64,000 nucleotides of DNA from Shewanella jiangmenensis (GTDB lineage Bacteria > Pseudomonadota > Gammaproteobacteria > Enterobacterales > Shewanellaceae). The notes beneath the pieces were generated by a model. That model saw only the letters and a program-made list of their open reading frames with translations, did no database searches and was not told the DNA's origin. The first letter of the stretch is position 1. Each line of letters starts with the position of its first letter. The translations under genes were made by a program, and so were the position numbers. The stretch covers positions 1 through 64,000 of the forward strand of contig NZ_JAHEPS010000008.1 in assembly GCF_018596335.1 (NCBI RefSeq). Reading direction: 5' to 3'. Shown one piece after another: positions 8,992 to 17,037 of this stretch.

Positions 8992-9627
8992 TCACGCCCG
9001 CAGCAAATTCATCGCGGCGCGGCGGTAGAGTTCGGTGTTGCCGAGCACTTCACCAAATTCAGCTCTGACTATCATCCCTTCGATAAAGGTCATCAGGCTT
9101 TCGATTCGAACCGCCGCATCGGCCGATCCGGGGCCGACAATGCCGGCAATCAGCGATTTAAGCCAGGCTTTGTGTTGAATAGCTTTGGCAGCAATGCCAT
9201 CGTCCACCCCTTTGAATTCCGCCAGCGCATGCATAAACATACAGCCCTTAAAATCCGGCCTGGCGAACCAGTCAAAGTGCCAGTTAAGCAGGAGATCCAG
9301 CCGTGCCTGCGCGGTGTCGGCGCCCTTTGCTAACTTACTGCCCCCTGCAGAATCGGTATGCTTCAGAGGAACCGCATGCTTAGAAGGATCCACAAGCTCG
9401 CCAGCCGCCCAGCTCTCGGCCAGCGCAGAGCCAAGCGATGCCTCAAAGCTCTGATGTCGGCGCGCCAGCACAGCCTCTATCAACAGGCTTTTTGAGCCAA
9501 AATGGCGATACATGGACGTTTTGGATACCTGCGCCTCATCACGGATAAGGTCGACCCCCACCGCCGTGTAGCCAAATTCATTAAACAGCCTTTCGGCTAC
9601 ATCGAGAATGTGCTCGCTCTTGGACAC
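8992..9627 (-). CDS. TetR-family transcriptional regulator
   Basis: A 211-aa repressor with an N-terminal helix-turn-helix (about residues 24-46, GVDLIRDEAQVSKTSMYRHFGSK in two parts) and an all-helical ligand domain that includes the FKGCMFMHALAEF segment common in this branch of TetR proteins. The start is GTG at 9625-9627 with GAGG seven bases upstream. It is divergent from the HPP-family gene and two identical palindromes lie in the 125-bp gap, so self-regulation and control of the neighbour are likely. The ligand is unknown. Confidence 0.88.
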   Translation of the reverse strand: MSKSEHILDVAERLFNEFGYTAVGVDLIRDEAQVSKTSMYRHFGSKSLLIEAVLARRHQSFEASLGSALAESWAAGELVDPSKHAVPLKHTDSAGGSKLAKGADTAQARLDLLLNWHFDWFARPDFKGCMFMHALAEFKGVDDGIAAKAIQHKAWLKSLIAGIVGPGSADAAVRIESLMTFIEGMIVRAEFGEVLGNTELYRRAAMNLLRA

Positions 9628-9674
9628 AGTGCCACCTCAAAACGGCCGTTGAATTTTTGTGATTGCGCTTAGTG

Positions 9675-9711
9675 TACAGATCTGTATTATTTTTAAAAGT
9701 ACAGATCTGTA
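9675..9711. promoter_or_regulatory. twin operator between tetR and the HPP gene
   Basis: The perfect 12-bp palindrome TACAGATCTGTA occurs twice, at 9675-9686 and 9700-9711, with centres 25 bp apart. The right copy extends to a 14-bp palindrome GTACAGATCTGTAC. The position between two divergent genes, one encoding a TetR protein, makes this its probable operator. Confidence 0.82.
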
Positions 9712-9752
9712 CACATCAAAATTCATAGCCGTAATTCACAAGGAATGAAGAC

Positions 9753-10283
9753 ATGAGAAAGCTCAAAGGCGGCGGCGCGCTGCCAGCAAAAGCGTCACCA
9801 AAACAGCTTGTTAAAGGTTTGGCCGGCGGTTTTCTCGGCATTATGGTGCTTGGACTTCTGGGGCAGAATACGGGCCACCCCTGGTTGATGGCGCCCTTTG
9901 GTGCAACCTGCGTCATCCTGTTTGCAGCGCCCGCCTCACCTCTGGCGCAGCCGCGTAATGTCATTGGCGGCCACTTGATTGCCGCCGCCGTTGGCCTGCT
10001 CGCGCTCTATACCCTGGGGGACACGTTATGGGTGATGGCGCTGGCGGTGGGGCTTTCAATTATGCTGATGCAGGCGTGTCGTGCGCTGCACCCGCCTGCG
10101 GGCGCCAATCCGCTGGTGATCATGCTGGCAGGGCAACAGGCAGTTGGATTTGAGTTTCTGATAAACCCGGTATTGGCGGGCAGCGTTGCCTTAGTCGCAA
10201 TCGCCGCCCTGCTTAACAATGTCGCTGAGGATGCAGGCTGGCCAAGCTACTGGCACGGCCTGGGCCGCAGCAAACAGGATTGA
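9753..10283 (+). CDS. HPP-family integral membrane protein
   Basis: A 176-aa protein with about four membrane helices and the family motif LHPPAGANPL (around residue 112). Bacterial HPP proteins are poorly characterised; plant chloroplast relatives have been linked to nitrite transport. A strong AAGGA site precedes the ATG. The divergent TetR gene and twin operators suggest that it is induced by a small molecule. It is followed by a tandem 14-bp repeat and a weak hairpin. The substrate cannot be told from the sequence. Confidence 0.88.
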   Translation: MRKLKGGGALPAKASPKQLVKGLAGGFLGIMVLGLLGQNTGHPWLMAPFGATCVILFAAPASPLAQPRNVIGGHLIAAAVGLLALYTLGDTLWVMALAVGLSIMLMQACRALHPPAGANPLVIMLAGQQAVGFEFLINPVLAGSVALVAIAALLNNVAEDAGWPSYWHGLGRSKQD

Positions 10284-10296
10284 GCATAACTTTTTC

Positions 10297-10324
10297 TGAC
10301 TGGCCTTTGCTGACTGGCCTTTGC
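10297..10324. repeat. 14-bp tandem repeat, two exact copies
   Basis: TGACTGGCCTTTGC occurs twice head to tail, 14 bp after the HPP stop codon. It is another of the short spacer repeats of this window. Confidence 0.85.
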
Positions 10325-10356
10325 TAAGAATGGCGCTTCAATCAGCCAAAATACAG

Positions 10357-10376
10357 AGGCCAGCCGCCGCTGGCCT
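10357..10376. terminator. weak hairpin between the HPP and LplT-PlsC genes
   Basis: An 8-bp stem AGGCCAGC / GCTGGCCT with a CGCC loop lies between convergent genes. No clear U-tract follows, so terminator function is only a guess. Confidence 0.4.
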
Positions 10377-10417
10377 TGATCTGCGCTCAACAAACAGCTC
10401 AGCTCTCAGCGAGCAAC

Positions 10418-12277
10418 TCAGCTATCCGCCAGAAGCTCCGCGACCCTATGCTGCAGCTGATGCCGGTCGGTGGCAGCGCCATCCACCGCAGGGGCTATCT
10501 CTATTGCCACCTTTGACCAAAAGCGTTTCGGCGCTGTGGTGAGCGCATGGCCATCCTTGTGACTGAAGAACGAACCCCACAGGCCTTTAAGCGCCATCGG
10601 GATCACCGGAACTGCGCGGCGGGCAAGGATTTTCTCAACCCCGGGCCTGAATTCACCCAGCTTGCCATCGGGTGAAAGCCGCCCCTCGGGGAAGATACAC
10701 ACCAGCTCGCCGTCCATAAGCGCCTCGTCAATGCGCTCGAAAGCGGCGTTGTAGGTGGCCTCGCATTGTTTGGGCGAGCAAATCGGAATAACCCCGGCGT
10801 GGCGGAACAGATATTTGAGCAGCGGCATCTCGCTAATGCTCTTATCCATCACAAAGCGCGCCGGACGGGTGGACGCACCAAGCAAAAGCAGCGCATCCAC
10901 ATAGCTCACATGGTTTGCCACCATCAGCGCCGCGCCTTCTTTGGGAATGTGTTCGCGGCCATTAATCGTAACCCGGTACAACAGGTGGCTTAACAGATAA
11001 CTGACAAAACGCTGAGCAAATTCAGGTACCTGGCGGTACACATAAAAGGCCACGACCGCATTCATCAGTGCCAGCAATAAAAACAGTTCCGGGATCCCGA
11101 GGCCAACCACACCAAGGAGCAGCATCGACAGCAGCGCCGACGCCACCATAAACAACGCATTGACTATGTTGTTGGCGGCAATGGCACGGGCACATTCCCC
11201 CTTGGCCGCGCGGGTCTGGATAAAGGCATACAGGGGCACGATAAAGAGACCACCGCTCACCCCAACCATAAAGAGGTCAAACATCAGTCGCCAGTGGCTG
11301 GTGTGCTTTAAAAACTCCGCAGCGCCGTACAGGGCTTGCGGCGCATCCAGCCCCGGCAGCGCAAACAGCATATCAACACCGAATACCGTCAGGCCCGCCA
11401 CACCAAAGGGCAACACCCCAAGCTCGACCCGGCCGAACGACAAGCGCTCACACAGGAAAGATCCCACGGCAATGCCGATGGAAAACAGCGCCAGCAGCAA
11501 CGACACCACGGTCGCATCGCCATGCAGATGTTCACGGGCAAAATTGGGGAACTGCGTCAAATAAGTCGCACCCAAAAACCAGAACCAGCTGATAGCCAAT
11601 ATCGCCATCCAGATTGATGGGGTGCGCTGTACCCGCTTGATGCTGCGCCAGGTACCCGACAGCGGCGCAAACGGCACCTTATGAACCGAGCCCTGAGGCG
11701 GCAGCGGCGGAATAGCGCGGCTGCTGATATAGCCCGCCAGCGCCAGAGCGGCCACGATGGCAGCGGCGATTGGGCCGGGATGACTGCTCGACACCACCAA
11801 GCCGGCACTCAGGGTACCAAGCAGAATCGATAAAAAGGTGCCCATTTCCACCCAGGCGTTACCGCTCACCAGCTCCTCTTCCTTAAGCGCCTGTGGCAGC
11901 AGCGAGTATTTCACCGGCCCGAAATAGGCCGACTGACTGCCGGTCATGAAGAGTAACAGCAGCATGGCCATGTAGTGCTCCGATACTATGGCCACCGCCG
12001 CGAGGGACATAATCACCAGCTCCAGCAGTTTCAGACGCCGGATGAGCTTCGCCTTATCCATATTGTCGGCAATGCTGCCCGCGTGGGCGGAAAACAGGAA
12101 GAACGGCAAAATAAACACCCCGGCGGCCAGATTCACAAACAAGTCAGGGCTCATCGGCAGCTTGTCTACCTGACTGTAGGCCACCAACAGCAACAGTACG
12201 TTTTTGTAGATGTTGTCGTTCAATGCCCCGAGGCACTGAGTTAAAAAATAAGGTAAAAAGCGCCGGCTCAGGATCAT
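10418..12277 (-). CDS. LplT-like transporter fused to a PlsC-like acyltransferase
   Basis: A 619-aa two-domain membrane protein. Residues 1 to about 410 form a major facilitator domain with 11-12 helices; the start FLPYFLTQCLGALNDNIYKN matches lysophospholipid flippases of the LplT type. Residues from about 430 to 619 form a glycerolipid acyltransferase with the NHxxxxD box (NHVSYVD) and the FPEGRLS box. Such proteins are thought to bring lysophospholipids inwards and re-acylate them. In E. coli LplT and Aas are separate, and Aas carries an extra acyl-ACP synthetase domain, which is missing here. The start codon overlaps the stop of the upstream TetR gene (ATGA), so the two form one operon and the regulator probably controls it. 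Confidence 0.9.
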   Translation of the reverse strand: MILSRRFLPYFLTQCLGALNDNIYKNVLLLLVAYSQVDKLPMSPDLFVNLAAGVFILPFFLFSAHAGSIADNMDKAKLIRRLKLLELVIMSLAAVAIVSEHYMAMLLLLFMTGSQSAYFGPVKYSLLPQALKEEELVSGNAWVEMGTFLSILLGTLSAGLVVSSSHPGPIAAAIVAALALAGYISSRAIPPLPPQGSVHKVPFAPLSGTWRSIKRVQRTPSIWMAILAISWFWFLGATYLTQFPNFAREHLHGDATVVSLLLALFSIGIAVGSFLCERLSFGRVELGVLPFGVAGLTVFGVDMLFALPGLDAPQALYGAAEFLKHTSHWRLMFDLFMVGVSGGLFIVPLYAFIQTRAAKGECARAIAANNIVNALFMVASALLSMLLLGVVGLGIPELFLLLALMNAVVAFYVYRQVPEFAQRFVSYLLSHLLYRVTINGREHIPKEGAALMVANHVSYVDALLLLGASTRPARFVMDKSISEMPLLKYLFRHAGVIPICSPKQCEATYNAAFERIDEALMDGELVCIFPEGRLSPDGKLGEFRPGVEKILARRAVPVIPMALKGLWGSFFSHKDGHALTTAPKRFWSKVAIEIAPAVDGAATDRHQLQHRVAELLADS

Positions 12278-12894
12278 GGATTCACCTCCCTGTGGTGATG
12301 TTGGCGAGCTTCGATGGCATTGATTTGATTTTCTAACTGAACAATCAATAGATCTGAAATTGATTGGTTAGCAAAAAACAACTTGTCCTGCAGTGATAAT
12401 GTCACTAATCCCTGAATGGCCGCCCACAGCAACCTGCTGTGGCAATGAATCTCCTCTGCATTGGCGCGGGGCAGTAAGGCCGCAAGGCAGGCTTCAACCC
12501 GTGCAAGCAAACGAGCAATCAACTCAAGGTGGGACTCAGGCAACGGCGCCTCATCGGGCATCCGCAGCTCAAAAATCAGTGAAAACAGCCCGGGGCGGTC
12601 AATGGCAAACTCGCCATATGCCTGCACCATGGCCTTGAGAGCGGGCTTGGGAGGCAAGCTGGCCGCGTTGGCAAACTGCCGCTCGAGCAGCTCAAGCTGC
12701 TTTGCAGCAACCGCCAGCAGCAGATAATGAAAATTCCCGAAAACTTTGATAAGGGTGCTGGGTGCATAACCCACAGCGGCGGCAACCCGGCGTAAGCTCA
12801 GGGCTGACAGCGGCTCGCGCTCCAGAGCCGCTTCAACCTCGGCCATCGCCATCTCGCGGATTTCGTCGTGGGTGTGATCCTTTCTGCGTGCCAT
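12274..12894 (-). CDS. TetR-family transcriptional regulator
   Basis: A 206-aa protein starting MARRKDHTHDEI at an ATG (12892-12894); a TTG five codons upstream is also open. The helix-turn-helix lies at about residues 33-55 (LRRVAAAVGYAPSTLIKVFGN). The C-terminal half resembles the WHG-type ligand domain found in TetR proteins of lipid metabolism. It is the first gene of an overlapping pair with the LplT-PlsC fusion, so it likely senses a lipid-related ligand and controls its own operon. That inference rests on context. The region upstream carries tandem repeats and no clear operator. Confidence 0.86.
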   Translation of the reverse strand: MARRKDHTHDEIREMAMAEVEAALEREPLSALSLRRVAAAVGYAPSTLIKVFGNFHYLLLAVAAKQLELLERQFANAASLPPKPALKAMVQAYGEFAIDRPGLFSLIFELRMPDEAPLPESHLELIARLLARVEACLAALLPRANAEEIHCHSRLLWAAIQGLVTLSLQDKLFFANQSISDLLIVQLENQINAIEARQHHHREVNP

Positions 12895-13000
12895 TGTCTT
12901 GCCATGCAATGCTCAGTTAATCGCCAAGCTAACAGCACTCAGAATTAAAAACAACGTTCACAATAATAAAAAACGCCGTTCGTTAAGCAGTCATTCAGCT

Positions 13001-13065
13001 TTTTGGCAGGCAGTTTTAGCAGGTCATTTTAGCCGCTTGTTTTGGCAACATGTTTTGGCAACATG
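13001..13065. repeat. 13-bp tandem repeat, five copies
   Basis: Five head-to-tail units of 13 bp: TTTTGGCAGGCAG, TTTTAGCAGGTCA, TTTTAGCCGCTTG, and TTTTGGCAACATG twice. Each unit starts with TTTTRGC, and the last two are identical. The array lies between the GNAT gene and the TetR-family regulator gene. No open frame or hairpin explains it. See also 31375-31430 and 51071-51148, which share the period. Confidence 0.9.
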
Positions 13066-13086
13066 GACCATAGAGTGGCTGTTGTG

Positions 13087-13116
13087 GTCAGCTGATGTCA
13101 GCTGATGCCAGCAGAT
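13087..13116. repeat. 10-bp tandem repeat, three copies
   Basis: GTCAGCTGAT twice, then GCCAGCAGAT, head to tail, with a partial fourth unit (GTCAGG) running into the stop codon of the GNAT gene. It lies 21 bp from the 13-bp array, so this spacer carries two arrays of different period. Confidence 0.85.
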
Positions 13117-13117
13117 G

Positions 13118-13582
13118 TCAGGAGGCGCGCCACTCGAGCAGCAATCTGTGCTCGCCCGGCCCAAAATAGTCATTTTCCAGCGCAAGCTGCATAAAGCCGA
13201 GACGCTGATAAAGCCCAAGCGCAGGATTTTCAGGTGACACAGTGAGGCGCAGCGAGGTGAATCCCAGCGACAGGCAATACTGCATCAGCGCCCTGCCCGC
13301 GCCCAGGCCGCGATGGCTGTCCAGCACCGCAAGTGACATCACCCAGCCAAGGCCCGGCTGCTCAGCAGGCGCGCAAAGTACGTAGCCAATCAGCTCATCG
13401 CCGACAAAGGCACCGGCAAAGCCACGCGGCCAGGCATCGAGCGCCTGACGGAAGAAAAAATCGGGGTAACTGTGGCTGCCAAAGCATGCCGATTCCACTT
13501 CATGGGCAGCTTGCCATGAAGCAGAATCCAAGGGTCTGATAATCAAAGTACTATTCGCCGACGAGGATCTTGTCCCACTCAA
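13118..13582 (-). CDS. GNAT-family N-acetyltransferase
   Basis: A 154-aa acetyl-CoA-dependent acyltransferase of unknown substrate. The acetyl-CoA loop HRGLGAGRALM (about residues 95-105) fits the R-x-x-G-x-G/A pattern, and the C-terminal NPALGLYQRLGFM segment is typical of GNAT enzymes. The start is uncertain: the frame opens at a TTG (13580-13582) with no good ribosome site, and no ATG is available early. It overlaps the end of cysQ by 32 bp, so it is probably read by coupling as the last gene of nudE-cysQ-GNAT. RimI-like activity on a protein N-terminus is possible but not shown. Confidence 0.8.
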   Translation of the reverse strand: MSGTRSSSANSTLIIRPLDSASWQAAHEVESACFGSHSYPDFFFRQALDAWPRGFAGAFVGDELIGYVLCAPAEQPGLGWVMSLAVLDSHRGLGAGRALMQYCLSLGFTSLRLTVSPENPALGLYQRLGFMQLALENDYFGPGEHRLLLEWRAS

Positions 13583-14363
13583 GGTTGGGGGAGCCGACCA
13601 CGATAAAATTGGGATTTTCGAGGGTGTCGCGCTCGTTGTAACTGAGCGGCTGCAGTTCGATGTCCATCAGCTGGCCACCGGCTTCTTCGATGATGATTTG
13701 CGCCGCGCCTGTGTCCCACTCGCCGGTGGGGCCAACGCGCACGTAGCAATCTGCCCGGCCTTCGGCCACCAGACAGCTTTTCAGCGCCGCACCGCCCATC
13801 ACCACCAGTTCACAGTGGCGTGGTTGATGAAAGAGTTTCAACACCGACTGCGGATCCTGACGCCGACTCACCGCAAGGCGCAGTGAAGGCTCTACGCCAC
13901 TGGGGATCTGCCGACTGGTGATCCGCACTTCCATGCCGCCACTGCGTTTGTAGGCACCAAGGCCGGCGATGGCGTAATAACACACGCCGGTCATCGGTGC
14001 ATACACCACGCCCATCACAGGGCGGTTATGCTCCACCAGCGCGATAATCACCGAAAAATCACCACTGCCGGCAATAAACTCGCCGGTGCCGTCCAAGGGA
14101 TCCACCAGCCAATAGCAGGGCCAGTGGGCGCGGTCCGACAATGGAATATCGGCCGCTTCTTCAGACAAAATGGGGATATTTGGCGTCAGCGCCTTGAGAC
14201 CGTCGAGGATAATTTGATTGGCTGCCAGATCGGCAGAGGTCACCGGTGTATTGTCAGACTTCACCACCCGCTCAAAATCCCCCGCCAGATAGATTTCGCG
14301 AATGCGATTCCCGGCACGGGTAGCAATGGCAATTGCCTCGTCAACGTACTGCTCTGGCTTCAT
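13551..14363 (-). CDS. cysQ: 3'(2'),5'-bisphosphate nucleotidase
   Basis: A 270-aa Mg-dependent phosphatase that removes the 3'-phosphate of adenosine 3',5'-bisphosphate, a by-product of sulphate assimilation and ACP loading. The inositol monophosphatase fold is shown by ILSEEA (65-70) and the metal site DPLDGT at 88-93. A second metal motif, GEWDTGAAQII, lies near residue 210. The ATG at 14361-14363 follows GGAG at a 5-base spacing; upstream in-frame codons are open but lack a site. It lies 43 bp after nudE on the same strand and overlaps the GNAT gene. Length is normal. Confidence 0.94.
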   Translation of the reverse strand: MKPEQYVDEAIAIATRAGNRIREIYLAGDFERVVKSDNTPVTSADLAANQIILDGLKALTPNIPILSEEAADIPLSDRAHWPCYWLVDPLDGTGEFIAGSGDFSVIIALVEHNRPVMGVVYAPMTGVCYYAIAGLGAYKRSGGMEVRITSRQIPSGVEPSLRLAVSRRQDPQSVLKLFHQPRHCELVVMGGAALKSCLVAEGRADCYVRVGPTGEWDTGAAQIIIEEAGGQLMDIELQPLSYNERDTLENPNFIVVGSPNLEWDKILVGE

Positions 14364-14406
14364 AACCACTCCAGAATAGACCGGACAAGGGCCGGCCTGA
14401 CACAAA

Positions 14407-14958
14407 CTACTTAAGGTTTAGGTGCTTTTGCGCCAAAAACAAAGCGCTGACACTGCGGGATTCGGAAAAATCAGCCAAAGAGAGCAGGGTTTGCCAATCG
14501 GCAAGCTGCCATGGCACCACTTCAATCGGCTCAGGCTCATCGCCTTCAAGACGGCTTTCATAGAGGTCTTCGGCGAGGAAAATCTGCATCCGGCTGGAGA
14601 AATAGCCCGGCGCCAGCGTCAGCTCTTTTAGCAGCGTCAACCTTCGCGAACCAAAGCCGATTTCTTCCTGCAACTCGCGGTTGGCGGCCTGCATCGGCGT
14701 TTCGCCGGGGTCAATCAGCCCCTTGGGGAAACCAAGCTCATAATTGTCGGTACCGGCGGCGTACTCCCGGGCCAGCAGCAACTGCCCCTGATGCACAGGC
14801 ACCACCATCACGGCGCCGCGACCGGCACCCTTCATGCGTTCGTATTGACGTTCAACCTGATTGGCAAAACGCAGATGTACCTGCTCAATCTGAAATAAGC
14901 GGCTGCGGGCAACCACTTCGGTATGCAGAATTTCCGGCTTTTGGCGACGCTCGCCCAT
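14407..14958 (-). CDS. nudE: ADP compounds hydrolase (Nudix)
   Basis: A 183-aa Nudix enzyme that hydrolyses ADP-ribose, Ap3A, NADH and related compounds to AMP. The Nudix box is complete at about residues 80-102: GLIDPGE, then RELQEEIGF. The YELGFPKGLIDPGE context and the C-terminal NVSALF-like ESRSVSALFLAQ match E. coli NudE closely. I place the start at ATG 14956-14958 with GGGG five bases upstream; a TTG five codons earlier is also open. It is divergent from yrfG and heads the nudE-cysQ-GNAT unit. In E. coli nudE and yrfG are also close together. Confidence 0.94.
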   Translation of the reverse strand: MGERRQKPEILHTEVVARSRLFQIEQVHLRFANQVERQYERMKGAGRGAVMVVPVHQGQLLLAREYAAGTDNYELGFPKGLIDPGETPMQAANRELQEEIGFGSRRLTLLKELTLAPGYFSSRMQIFLAEDLYESRLEGDEPEPIEVVPWQLADWQTLLSLADFSESRSVSALFLAQKHLNLK

Positions 14959-15043
14959 GCTCGCCCCTGACAATTGAGATCCGAGTTTTCACTTGAGGTA
15001 CAATCTTACTATCCCCCTAATATTCTACCAATGGAATTTTCGT

Positions 15044-15709
15044 ATGTTTCCGTGGCATGCCATCGACACAGTGCTGCTCGACATGGACGGCACCCTGCTG
15101 GACCTGCACTTCGATAATCACTTCTGGCTGTCGCTGGTGCCGCGCACCTTAAGCCAGAGTCGCGGCATCAGCAATGAAGCGGCGCAGCAGCTGGTGCGTG
15201 AAGCCTACGACAGTGTCGCCGGTACGCTGGAATGGTATTGCCTCGACTACTGGCAAGCACGGCTCGGGCTCGACATCATGGCGCTGCACCGCACCCTCAC
15301 CGACCGCATTCAGCTGCGACAAGACAGCATGCCCTTTCTGGAAGCACTGAAAAAGGCCGGTAAAAAACGCATCCTGCTCACCAACGCCCACCCCGACAGC
15401 CTGGCACTCAAACTTGAGCACACCGAACTTGGCGCAGGCCTCGATGCCATGCTCTCAAGCCACCAGACCGGTTACCCGAAAGAATCGCCGCTGTTCTGGC
15501 AGGACGTTATCCAGCGCTTTGCCCTCGACCCCAAGCGCTGCCTCTTTATCGACGACAGCGAAGCCATACTCAATGCCGCAAAAAAGGCAGGAATTGGGTT
15601 TCAGCTCGGCATAAGCAACCCCGACAGCCAGCAGCCCAACAAGCTGTTTCACGATTTCCCGGCAATCCACGATTACCGCCTGCTGTATCAGGAGCTCGAA
15701 CGCGGCTAA
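15044..15709 (+). CDS. yrfG: GMP/IMP nucleotidase (HAD family)
   Basis: A 221-aa haloacid dehalogenase-fold phosphatase. Motif I is DMDGTLLD (D13, D15), motif II is ILLTNAHP, and motif IV is FIDDSE with the preceding lysine in GYPKESPLFW. E. coli YrfG hydrolyses GMP and IMP, and the sequence fits that branch. The ATG at 15044 gives the usual start MFPWHAIDTVLLDMDGT; upstream TTG codons are ignored. It converges with the gsp operon across a shared terminator. Confidence 0.93.
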   Translation: MFPWHAIDTVLLDMDGTLLDLHFDNHFWLSLVPRTLSQSRGISNEAAQQLVREAYDSVAGTLEWYCLDYWQARLGLDIMALHRTLTDRIQLRQDSMPFLEALKKAGKKRILLTNAHPDSLALKLEHTELGAGLDAMLSSHQTGYPKESPLFWQDVIQRFALDPKRCLFIDDSEAILNAAKKAGIGFQLGISNPDSQQPNKLFHDFPAIHDYRLLYQELERG

Positions 15710-15716
15710 CCCAAAC

Positions 15717-15743
15717 ACAAAAGGCGCCGTGGGCGCCTTTTGT
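15717..15743. terminator. bidirectional terminator between yrfG and the gsp operon
   Basis: A perfect 12-bp stem ACAAAAGGCGCC / GGCGCCTTTTGT with a GTG loop, lying 7 bp after the yrfG stop and about 40 bp after the gspN stop. Confidence 0.92.
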
Positions 15744-15785
15744 TTTACCGACCTGCATATCGGGTTGGCGAGGTTTGAGCCTGGC

Positions 15786-16541
15786 TTACAGCCCAGGAAC
15801 CCGGCCTTGCCACACCAGCGGGTAGTAACCTTCGGCGTCTTTGCGGCCAAGGAAGGCGAGCGCTTTTTTCATGTCGGCGCTCTGGAACTCGGTTTCACGG
15901 ATTTTCGCCTGTACCATGACCTTGCCGCCATCGGTGAGCAAGGCAGAGCCTGTGAGGCCAAGCTGGTTTTTATCTTCCGGCACGGCAATCTGCACCTGAC
16001 CATTTTCGCAGCCGAGGTTAAGCTCGATATTGCCAAGAGGATAACTGCCAAACTGGTTTTTCAAATCGGCGTTTTGCAAAAAAAGCTTGCCGCCCAAACG
16101 CTCACACCAGGGTTGCCCCTGGGCAAACTCGGCGAGCATCAGGCTTACATCGCCAGTGATGGTGGCACCAAACGGAAGGCGGGTGTTACCAAGCAAAAAG
16201 CCATGGCCGGTATCAAGCTTCAAATTGGCAACCTTAACGCCTGCCAATGACCAGCCAAGTTCACCTTTAAGTTTCAGCGCTGAGCTGCGCCCGCCCACCT
16301 GCACATCGGCGGCCACAGTGCCGGTAAAGAGCTTAAGCAACTGCAAATCCCAGCGCACCTGCTCGAGCTGACGCTGATTGATTTGCACCGTTTGCGCCTC
16401 ACCCTGCCACAGGGTGCCGCTCACGCCTGACACGGCCACACCCGCAGGCAAAGGCGCAAGCGCCACCACCACAGAGGCGGGCAAGAGCACAACTAAAAAC
16501 ACCACATAAAGCACTATGGCTAACAGAATCTTTTTCAGCAC
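15786..16541 (-). CDS. gspN: type II secretion system protein N
   Basis: A 251-aa inner membrane protein of the general secretory pathway with a single N-terminal helix (about residues 5-25) and a periplasmic beta-rich domain. It is the last gene of the gspC-N operon. The start is GTG at 16539-16541 with AAGG eight bases upstream. GspN is the least conserved part of type II systems and is absent in many; its exact role is unclear. A shared terminator follows. Confidence 0.9.
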   Translation of the reverse strand: MLKKILLAIVLYVVFLVVLLPASVVVALAPLPAGVAVSGVSGTLWQGEAQTVQINQRQLEQVRWDLQLLKLFTGTVAADVQVGGRSSALKLKGELGWSLAGVKVANLKLDTGHGFLLGNTRLPFGATITGDVSLMLAEFAQGQPWCERLGGKLFLQNADLKNQFGSYPLGNIELNLGCENGQVQIAVPEDKNQLGLTGSALLTDGGKVMVQAKIRETEFQSADMKKALAFLGRKDAEGYYPLVWQGRVPGL

Positions 16542-16559
16542 TTGAACAACCTTTGTCCT

Positions 16560-17036
16560 TTATTGCGCCAGTTGGATACGACGAACCTTGACCATGCCGG
16601 CACTGTCGCTCTCACCCACGTCCAGCAGCTCCAGCGACAGGCCTTTTTGCTGCACCAAATCGCCAAGGTAAGCGAGCAGCGCATCAAAGGGCACATCGTC
16701 CATCCACAGCTGCACCTTGTCGCCCTGGGGCTGCATACGGGTAATGGTCAATCCGTAGCGGCCGGCGCTTTGGTTAATCACATTGGTGATGCTGCCCTGC
16801 ATGGTCGGGCGCGAGCCGGTCTGACGCAGGCCCACCAGCTTATTGGCGCTGTCTTTGACGTAGTTGAGGGTTTGCTGCTGCGCCTTGAGCTTGGCGAGCG
16901 CATCGGCCTCGGCATTGCTGATTGGGGTCCAGATGCCAAAATAAAACACGGCTATCAGGGTCATCACGGCGCCAACACCAACAACCTGCTGTTCACGGGT
17001 TGCCAGGCTCTCCCACCAGATTTTCAGCTTTTCCAT
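16560..17036 (-). CDS. gspM: type II secretion system protein M
   Basis: A 158-aa inner membrane assembly protein. It has a short cytoplasmic start (MEKLKIWWESLATREQQ), one helix at about residues 19-36 and a periplasmic ferredoxin-like domain. With GspL it forms the inner platform that links the ATPase GspE to the membrane. It starts one base after the gspL stop (TGA-G-ATG), so the two are translated together. Confidence 0.93.
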   Translation of the reverse strand: MEKLKIWWESLATREQQVVGVGAVMTLIAVFYFGIWTPISNAEADALAKLKAQQQTLNYVKDSANKLVGLRQTGSRPTMQGSITNVINQSAGRYGLTITRMQPQGDKVQLWMDDVPFDALLAYLGDLVQQKGLSLELLDVGESDSAGMVKVRRIQLAQ

Positions 17037-17037
17037 C

